Of a stretch of 18,245 nt of DNA, positions 1 to 5,645 are shown piece by piece. Under the pieces are notes generated by a model that was not told where the DNA came from, did not search any database, and saw only the letters and a program-made list of their open reading frames with translations. Source of the stretch: Nitrosarchaeum sp. (GTDB lineage: Archaea > Thermoproteota > Nitrososphaeria > Nitrososphaerales > Nitrosopumilaceae); NCBI GenBank assembly GCA_013140415.1, contig JABFSW010000029.1, forward strand, positions 1 to 18,245, given 5' to 3'. Numbering within the stretch: position 1 is the stretch's first letter; every line of letters begins with the position of its first letter. The position numbers and the translations under genes are program-made.

Positions 1-679
1 GATGAAATGAAGATTTAAAATTATTGTAAAAATTATTCATATTATTTTTGACAATTGAAATATTTTCATCAATATCAGAACGAATTTTTTGAGGATCAAT
101 GTATGGTATTTGGTGTAACTTTTCCTGAGTCTTATCAAGCCAAAGATTGACCATTTCCGCATTTATTTCTAGATGAAATTGCAATCCAACTGCACTATTA
201 ATTTGAAATGCTTGGTTTGGATAATTTTCAGAATGAACCAATCTAACTGCTTTTTCAGGCAAATCAAAAGTGTCACCATGCCAATGAAATACGGTAAAAG
301 GATTTGTAAAGCCAGAAAATAATTTGGAATTATTATCAATTCTCAAATCATGGTAAAACCCAATTTCTTTTTTGGGACCACGATACACTCTACCTCCAAA
401 AGTTTTTGCAATCAATTGTGAGCCTAAACAAATTCCAAGTACTGGAATATTATCATCTACGGTTTTTTTAATCAGTTTTTGTTCTGCTTGCAAATAAGAC
501 AGATCATCATTAACGCTTTCAGGTGCACCTAAAATTACTACAAGAGAATAGTTTTTTTCCGGAAGTTTCTCGTGTTTTGCATTAACTGAATGAATAACAA
601 ATCCATCCTTGTTTAGAAGTTCACCTAGATATCCAATCTCTTCTATTCTTGTATTTTGTATAACTAAAACTTCAGACAC
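1..679 (-). CDS. Class I glutamine amidotransferase (GuaA-type GATase1), 3' end outside window
   Basis: About 226 codons are visible, starting at a GTG (679-677); an in-frame stop lies four codons upstream, so the start is well constrained. The translation (beginning VSEVLVIQNT) has the complete GATase1 triad: the nucleophile elbow GICLGSQ with Cys84, an HWHGD segment near residue 132, and QFHLE with His169 and Glu171. This family hydrolyses glutamine and passes the ammonia to a partner or synthetase domain. Stand-alone members of COG0518 are common in archaea and their acceptor is often unknown. No synthetase domain is visible, and the usual length of about 230-240 residues suggests little is missing beyond the left edge. 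It diverges from the Toprim gene across 49 nt. The fold and catalytic residues are clear; the substrate is not. Confidence 0.85.
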   Translation of the reverse strand, partial: MSEVLVIQNTRIEEIGYLGELLNKDGFVIHSVNAKHEKLPEKNYSLVVILGAPESVNDDLSYLQAEQKLIKKTVDDNIPVLGICLGSQLIAKTFGGRVYRGPKKEIGFYHDLRIDNNSKLFSGFTNPFTVFHWHGDTFDLPEKAVRLVHSENYPNQAFQINSAVGLQFHLEINAEMVNLWLDKTQEKLHQIPYIDPQKIRSDIDENISIVKNNMNNFYNNFKSSFH

Positions 680-701
680 AAATAATTTTTAGTAAAAGTG
701 A

Positions 702-708
702 TTAATAT
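702..708 (+). promoter_or_regulatory. Candidate box A (TATA-like) of the Toprim gene
   Basis: TTAATAT lies 21-27 nt before the GTG at 729, the spacing expected for a leaderless archaeal transcript. No Shine-Dalgarno sequence is visible before that start. AT-rich spacers yield such matches by chance, so this is tentative. Confidence 0.35.
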
Positions 709-728
709 GTTAAAGCACTTATCACGCT

Positions 729-1106
729 GTGCTTGTAACAGAGCAAGAGATTCATGAGATAAGAAATTTTGTATTTCAACTAAATTTAATGAAAAGTAGT
801 GTTGTTGTTGTAGAAGGAAAAAGAGATGTATCTGCATTAAAGAAACTAGGATTTTCAGGACAAATAATTGAATTTCATAAATTTGGAGGAATTGTCAATT
901 TTGCAGATTATGTTGCAAGATATGAAAAACTGATTATTCTATTTGACAGAGATAGAAAAGGAAGATACCTGACAGGAAAAACAATTCAACTTTTACAACG
1001 TAGAACAAAAATTGATCTTTCTTTTAAAAGAAAACTTGCAGTGATAACCAAAGGAAAAGTAAGGTTTGTTGAACAACTAGTTTGTTATGAATCGTATCTA
1101 GTCTAA
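729..1106 (+). CDS. Small stand-alone Toprim-domain protein
   Basis: This 125-residue protein starts at GTG. It has the two Toprim signatures: a strand ending in VVVVEGKRDV (Glu29, residues 25-34) and LIILFDRDRKG (Asp73, Asp75, residues 68-78). These acidic residues bind metal in Toprim nucleotidyl-transfer and hydrolysis enzymes such as primases, topoisomerases, RNase M5 and OLD nucleases. The layout matches the short archaeal 'small primase-like' Toprim proteins (UPF0292/COG1658 type), whose substrate is not established. It diverges from the amidotransferase and converges with glutamate dehydrogenase, with 2 nt between the two stop codons. The domain call is firm; a specific role such as rRNA processing or DNA repair would be a guess. 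Confidence 0.8.
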   Translation: MLVTEQEIHEIRNFVFQLNLMKSSVVVVEGKRDVSALKKLGFSGQIIEFHKFGGIVNFADYVARYEKLIILFDRDRKGRYLTGKTIQLLQRRTKIDLSFKRKLAVITKGKVRFVEQLVCYESYLV

Positions 1107-1108
1107 GT

Positions 1109-2383
1109 TTATGGCCAAATACCTTTTTGGTTAAAGGCCTCTACAACTCGACCTACTGCCAAAGCCATAGTAGCTCGTCTCATGTCAATTTTGTGTTTAT
1201 TGGCTAATGCATATGCATCTTTGAAACCTTTTGTGATGTTACCTTCCATCTTTTTTGCAACTTCATCAAAAGTCCAATAGTAACCCATGTTATTTTGTAC
1301 CCATTCCAAATATGAGATACATACACCACCAGAGTTTGCCAAGATATCTGGAATTACTAGGATTTTCTTTTGGTAAATTATAGGATCTGCTTCAGGTAAT
1401 GTTGGGCCGTTTGCAGCTTCGGCAATTATTTTACATTTGAGATTCTTTGCAATCTTTGCATCAATTTGATTCTCCAATGCTCCTGGAACCAGAATATCAC
1501 ATTTTGTTGTTAGTAATTCCTCAGTAGAAATTTTCTTACTTCCAGGGAATCCAACAACAGATTTTGTCTTTGCTTTAAATTCAATTAACTTACTAACTTT
1601 AGCTCCGTTTGGAATCAATATAGAACCTTTAGAGTCACTTACAGCAATAACTTTGGCACCCATTTTTTCTAAATATTCACCAGTAAATGTAGATGCATTT
1701 CCAAATCCCTGCAAAACAACTTTGGCACCTTTCAAATTAAGTTTCAAAGCTTTTGCAGCTTCTCTTACACAATATGATACACCTAATCCAGTAGCAACGT
1801 CTCTTGCCAGAGAGCCACCCATTGAAAGTGGTTTTCCAGTAATCACAGCAGGGGAGTAAATGTTTCCGTTTAGTTTGCTAAAGGTATCCATAATTTGAGT
1901 CATTTCTCTACCAGTGGTATAAACATCAGGAGCTGGTATATCTTTGCCAGGTCCAATAATTTCAAATATTTTATATGTAAATCCTCTGGTAAGTCTTTCT
2001 AATTCAGCATCACTTAGTTTTTCTGTCTTTGGATTGACATAGATTCCTCCTTTACCACCTCCAAGTGGAATGTCAACAATAGCACATTTCCATGTCATCC
2101 AAGAAGATAGTGCCATGACTTCACGTTCCATGTATTCAACTCCACCTTCGGGGTTAAAGTATCGGATTCCACCTTTGTATGGACCTCTATCATTATTGTG
2201 TTGACTTCTAAAACCGGTAAACATTCTAATTTGTCCATTATCCATTTTGACTGGAATTTTTACTCTCAAAACTTTGTTTGGTGTTGCTAGATATTCGCGT
2301 AGACCTTTGTCCTTAATTCCAAGAACATCGCATGCATCATTGACTTGTTTTGTTGCGTTTGCAAAAGGATCCAGTTTTACCAA
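1109..2383 (-). CDS. gdhA: Glutamate dehydrogenase (NAD(P)-dependent)
   Basis: The enzyme interconverts 2-oxoglutarate plus ammonium and glutamate in the cytoplasm, a main entry point of ammonium into amino acids. At 424 residues it is the normal length of the hexameric bacterial/archaeal form. The substrate and catalytic residues are in place: PYKGGIRY (Lys70), WMTWKC (Lys99), GGGKGG (Lys111, catalytic) and PAPDVYTTGREM (Asp153). The Rossmann loop is LQGFGNAS (Gly226, Gly228), and ILANSGGV near the C-terminus is typical. Cofactor preference cannot be read safely; Asp250 follows the second strand. The only plausible start is TTG at 2383; the nearest upstream ATG is out of frame. The winged-helix regulator lies 79 nt upstream on the same strand, but a separate box A suggests an independent promoter. 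Confidence 0.95.
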   Translation of the reverse strand: MVKLDPFANATKQVNDACDVLGIKDKGLREYLATPNKVLRVKIPVKMDNGQIRMFTGFRSQHNNDRGPYKGGIRYFNPEGGVEYMEREVMALSSWMTWKCAIVDIPLGGGKGGIYVNPKTEKLSDAELERLTRGFTYKIFEIIGPGKDIPAPDVYTTGREMTQIMDTFSKLNGNIYSPAVITGKPLSMGGSLARDVATGLGVSYCVREAAKALKLNLKGAKVVLQGFGNASTFTGEYLEKMGAKVIAVSDSKGSILIPNGAKVSKLIEFKAKTKSVVGFPGSKKISTEELLTTKCDILVPGALENQIDAKIAKNLKCKIIAEAANGPTLPEADPIIYQKKILVIPDILANSGGVCISYLEWVQNNMGYYWTFDEVAKKMEGNITKGFKDAYALANKHKIDMRRATMALAVGRVVEAFNQKGIWP

Positions 2384-2408
2384 GACGATCGATTTTGGAA
2401 TATCATAT

Positions 2409-2417
2409 TATATTAAG
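2409..2417 (-). promoter_or_regulatory. Candidate box A of gdhA
   Basis: Read on the minus strand this is CTTAATATA, 26-34 nt before the TTG start. That spacing suits a leaderless or nearly leaderless transcript and supports the TTG as the real start. Confidence 0.4.
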
Positions 2418-2462
2418 TTTAGTTCAAAATATTAGATCGCATATTATGTAGCTACAAATTGA

Positions 2463-2849
2463 TTAAAGATAGACCTTTTTTTGATTCATTTTTTGATCTA
2501 GTTTATCAATTGCCATATCAAGTGCACCAATGTTAACTTCTAAAAATGTAGATAGATGAAATATTGCCCCGTACTTTTCACCAATTTTGAGGATCATGTT
2601 ATTTTTTTCCAGTACTTTCATGTGATGTTGAATAGCCTTGTAATCTAAGTGAAGTTCCAGTGCCAATTGGTGTGTGTTGTATGATCGTTCAAGCAAGAGC
2701 ATGATTATTCGTAATCTTGTAAAACCACCTCTTGTGCTGGTAAACAAATAGAACAGTAACTTACTGGTCTGTTTGTCTGGTTTTCTTTGTTCTGATTGAG
2801 ATTTAGATTTTAAAATTTCCTTGAATTCTAGTAGTTGGGCTCTAGTCAT
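2463..2849 (-). CDS. Winged-helix (ArsR-like) transcriptional regulator
   Basis: This 128-residue protein starts at ATG. Residues 42-99 form a winged helix-turn-helix: GGFTRLRIIMLLLE (helix 1), YNTHQLALELHLDYKAIQHH (turn and recognition helix, about 57-76), VLEKNNMILKIGE, then a short wing at GAIFHLS. This resembles the archaeal ArsR/MarR-like regulators that act as DNA-binding dimers. The first 35 residues are charged and probably disordered. No metal-binding cysteines are present, so metal sensing is unlikely. It diverges from psmA over 125 nt and sits upstream of gdhA; an inverted repeat in the divergent spacer is a candidate operator. The target genes are inference only. Confidence 0.75.
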   Translation of the reverse strand: MTRAQLLEFKEILKSKSQSEQRKPDKQTSKLLFYLFTSTRGGFTRLRIIMLLLERSYNTHQLALELHLDYKAIQHHMKVLEKNNMILKIGEKYGAIFHLSTFLEVNIGALDMAIDKLDQKMNQKKVYL

Positions 2850-2903
2850 TTACTTTCCTTGCACATTATGAGAAAAATTTGCTTAAAACACTATTTCCAG
2901 ATC

Positions 2904-2937
2904 TTGTCCATATCCATTACAGATCAATGGAGGACAA
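2904..2937. promoter_or_regulatory. Inverted repeat between the regulator and psmA (candidate operator)
   Basis: Two nested arms pair across a 7-nt centre: TTGTCC (2904-2909) with GGACAA (2932-2937), and CCATT (2914-2918) with AATGG (2926-2930). Four unpaired nucleotides lie on the left and one on the right. It sits just upstream of the psmA box A, where an archaeal activator or repressor dimer could bind. CAGATC also occurs twice (2898-2903 and 2920-2925). The symmetry is seen directly; the function is inferred. Confidence 0.45.
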
Positions 2938-2942
2938 TTACC

Positions 2943-2949
2943 CTTAAAT
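2943..2949 (+). promoter_or_regulatory. Candidate box A of psmA
   Basis: CTTAAAT lies 26-32 nt before the ATG at 2975, ideal spacing for a leaderless archaeal promoter. Confidence 0.5.
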
Positions 2950-2974
2950 TGACTGAGGAAGAACTCGTCGTATT

Positions 2975-3700
2975 ATGATGGCATCACGTGGGTACGATAT
3001 GACCCCTACAATGTATTCACCTGACGGTAGAATTTACCAAGTAGAATATGCTATTGAGACAGTAAAAAGAGGTACATTAGCAATAGGAGTTTGTAGTAAA
3101 GAAGGAGTCATCATGGCAGTTGAGGAAAAACCACGTGCACTACAGACCTCAAATGTAACGCAGAAAATTTTTCAAGTAGATTACCATATTGGAGTAGCAG
3201 CTGCAGGATACATTCCAGATGCTCGTGTTCAAGTAGATAATGCCAGATTTTTTTCACAGGGAACTAAAATGACTTATGATGAATCAGTAGAGGTTGCAAC
3301 TGTTGCCAAGCATTTAGCAGATCAATCTCACCAGTTTACACAATATTCAGGAGTACGCCCCAATGGAGTTGCTTTGATAATTGCAGGAGTTGATCAAAAG
3401 GGGGAATCAATCTATGTTACAGATCCTAGTGGAACTTATGTGCAGTATGCAGCAATTGCGATAGGTGCAGGTTCTGATGAAGTAAATGCATTTTTGGAAA
3501 AACATTATAATTCTAAGATGAGTTTGAGTGATGCAGCATCACTTGCTATTGCAGCAATTAATCTAAAAGCAGAACAAAAAGAAGGATTGAATCATATTAA
3601 AATGGCCAAAGTCACTTCAGATAAAAAAATATTTGAAAAAGTATCAGAATCAGATTTACAAAATTATTCTAAAAATGCATCTAAATTTACAACAGCTTAA
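2975..3700 (+). CDS. psmA: 20S proteasome alpha subunit
   Basis: Seven copies form each outer ring of the archaeal 20S proteasome, gating substrate entry and docking the PAN/Cdc48-type ATPases. The 241 residues open with the alpha-type N-terminal extension, Tyr-Ser-Pro-Asp-Gly-Arg then IYQVEYA (residues 14-26), the classic signature that gates the pore. KIFQVD (Lys64) is the likely equivalent of the lysine that receives the HbYX tails of activating ATPases, and GYIPDAR (78-84) is conserved in alpha subunits. No N-terminal threonine nucleophile is expected. Two tandem ATGs (2975, 2978) are possible starts and differ by one residue. No beta subunit is nearby. The gene is preceded by a box A and an inverted repeat, and diverges from a winged-helix regulator. 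Confidence 0.95.
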   Translation: MMASRGYDMTPTMYSPDGRIYQVEYAIETVKRGTLAIGVCSKEGVIMAVEEKPRALQTSNVTQKIFQVDYHIGVAAAGYIPDARVQVDNARFFSQGTKMTYDESVEVATVAKHLADQSHQFTQYSGVRPNGVALIIAGVDQKGESIYVTDPSGTYVQYAAIAIGAGSDEVNAFLEKHYNSKMSLSDAASLAIAAINLKAEQKEGLNHIKMAKVTSDKKIFEKVSESDLQNYSKNASKFTTA

Positions 3701-3752
3701 GTTGAAATTTAGATTTGAAAACTATTCAAACTAGTCCATAAAGACGATAAAT

Positions 3753-4442
3753 ATGGGATTAGGAAGTTACTGGGGAGAAGTCATAGAAGTACTTCGTGAA
3801 ATCATACCAGTTTATGACAAAGTAAATTCATACATCTCACTTGGCAAAGATGTACAGCATAGAAATAGAGGAATATCAGGTAGAGTGTTTCCAGGAAATA
3901 AAATCTTGGATGCAGGATCCGGTTTTGGAAACATGTCTAAAACTGCCTTAAAGTTATGTGATGGAAAAATTTCAATTACACTTTATGATCCTCTTGTACC
4001 AATGTTAAAAAACACGGGCACCCATTTTGAAAAAATTCCGGATTTGATAAATGGTGTTTTTGAGCACATTCCATTTAAGAACGAAGAATTTGATGCTGTT
4101 TTGTGCGGATATTCACTTAGAGATGCCATCAATTTGAGAATTGCAATTTCAGAGATTCACAGAGTATTAAAAAATAATGGAAGATTTGTGATTGTTGATT
4201 TAGGAAAACCTGATGAGACAATAATCAGATTAGGAGTATCATTTTACCTAAAGTTCATTCTTCCAATACTGGCATTAATTGCAGGGGGAAGACTAGGTTT
4301 GAAATTCGGCACACTTTATGGCACATACAAAAGATGGCCACAAAACAAAAAGTTGGAAAAATTATTACTGGAAAAATTTTCCAAAGTGGAGTTTGAGAAA
4401 GATCTTATGGGCGGAGCAATAATGGTTGCCGCATACAAATGA
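3753..4442 (+). CDS. UbiE/COQ5-type SAM-dependent methyltransferase (quinone biosynthesis-like)
   Basis: This 229-residue class I methyltransferase has the UbiE-specific N-terminal signature YDKVNSYISLGKDVQHRNRG (residues 21-40), resembling the family's YDxMNxxxSxGxHxxWR. Motif I is LDAGSGFGN (52-60). Motif IV/V is EFDAVLCGYSLRD, and the family tail is present (KPDE, SFYLKFILPILA, GTYKRWPQN, MGGAIMVAA). UbiE enzymes C-methylate demethylmenaquinone or related quinols, and thaumarchaea are known to make menaquinones, so a role in quinone maturation is plausible. The hydrophobic stretch FYLKFILPILALIAGG may contact the membrane. Its stop overlaps the start of the MFS gene (ATGA, 4 nt), implying translational coupling. 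Other methyl acceptors cannot be excluded. Confidence 0.8.
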   Translation: MGLGSYWGEVIEVLREIIPVYDKVNSYISLGKDVQHRNRGISGRVFPGNKILDAGSGFGNMSKTALKLCDGKISITLYDPLVPMLKNTGTHFEKIPDLINGVFEHIPFKNEEFDAVLCGYSLRDAINLRIAISEIHRVLKNNGRFVIVDLGKPDETIIRLGVSFYLKFILPILALIAGGRLGLKFGTLYGTYKRWPQNKKLEKLLLEKFSKVEFEKDLMGGAIMVAAYK

Positions 4443-5596
4443 ACAAAGTACTGGTACTTGTAAACATCACCGGTTTAATCATAGGTATTTCTTATGGATT
4501 ACACGGTCCAATACTGCCAATATTTGCAAAAAACATAATCGGAGCATCGTATTCTGAACTTGGTTTTATCGGACTAGCAAATTTTATTCCTTACATGTTT
4601 ATTCCAATATTTGTTGGAATTCTTCTTGACAGATTCAATAACGGATACCTTCTAGCAATAGGTACAGCAATCAATTCAACATCAATCTATCTTCTTTCAA
4701 TAGCACAATCTGTCCCAGAGATAATGGGATTCAGAGTAATGACTGGAATAGCTCATGCATTTTTCTGGCCACCATGTCAAGCCATTATTTCCAATGAAAG
4801 CAATGAACAAACTAGAGTCAGAAACATCTCATGGTTTACAATGTTTTTTGTGATGGGATTTATGATTGGTCCATTATTAGGAACAGTATTTCTTGAAGGT
4901 CTAGATATTACCTATAGAATTCTATTTCAAATAACTTCATTTATTTTGGCTAGTACCATAATTTTTGCTCTTTTGATTTCTAGAAAAAGCATTACAAATC
5001 ATCACGAACGATTCTCACTTTCATCAATTAAAGAGATGAAGAAATTTCCAGAGGTGATAATATTGCTAATTTTTTGCACTTCATCTTTTGGGATAATTCT
5101 ATCAATTTATCCTGCGTTCTTAAATGACAGCGGAATGTCAGATACAGATATTTTGTTACTATACTTTGCTTTTGGAATTTCAAGAGTAATATCACTTGCA
5201 TTGGCAAGTAAATTCTCAAAAAAGACAAGTCAGACGCTAATTGCAGCTACCATAGCCATTTCAGTTGGGCTGGCAATCTCGGCGGTTTCAGATTCAATTA
5301 TCATGTTTGCAGTAGCTTTGGTGTTTATGGGATTTGGATTTAGCATATTTTTCCCACTAACTCTTGAAATAATTTTGAGCAGAACAAGTAAAGCAATATC
5401 AGGAAAAATAATAGGAGCTTATGAAACAGTTTTTGGTGTTGGGTGGGCAATAGGACCAACTCTTGGAGGACCAATAGCACAATCATTTGGTAACCAAACA
5501 CCATATTTTGTATTTTTTATCATAGGAATTGCAGTTACAATTCTAGCCATATTATGCCGAAAAAAATTAGAACCAAAAAGAGTGAAAAATAGATAG
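4439..5596 (+). CDS. Major facilitator superfamily transporter
   Basis: This 385-residue polytopic membrane protein has about 12 hydrophobic segments in two halves. The first helix is followed by GLHGPILPIFAK. The loop between helices 2 and 3 carries a motif A-like GILLDRFNNG (residues 60-69, Asp64 and Arg65). The central loop after helix 6 is hydrophilic (SRKSITNHHERFSLSS), and the second half holds GFGFSIFFPLTLEI and GVGWAIGPTLGGPIA, typical of MFS drug/sugar-type exporters. The direction and substrate cannot be told from sequence. It overlaps the UbiE-like gene by 4 nt, so the two are almost certainly co-expressed. The length is normal and there is no frameshift. Confidence 0.9.
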   Translation: MNKVLVLVNITGLIIGISYGLHGPILPIFAKNIIGASYSELGFIGLANFIPYMFIPIFVGILLDRFNNGYLLAIGTAINSTSIYLLSIAQSVPEIMGFRVMTGIAHAFFWPPCQAIISNESNEQTRVRNISWFTMFFVMGFMIGPLLGTVFLEGLDITYRILFQITSFILASTIIFALLISRKSITNHHERFSLSSIKEMKKFPEVIILLIFCTSSFGIILSIYPAFLNDSGMSDTDILLLYFAFGISRVISLALASKFSKKTSQTLIAATIAISVGLAISAVSDSIIMFAVALVFMGFGFSIFFPLTLEIILSRTSKAISGKIIGAYETVFGVGWAIGPTLGGPIAQSFGNQTPYFVFFIIGIAVTILAILCRKKLEPKRVKNR

Positions 5597-5645
5597 ACAT
5601 GAAATTACATGATCATTCTTTTAACTGATTAAAAATTTCTAATAA

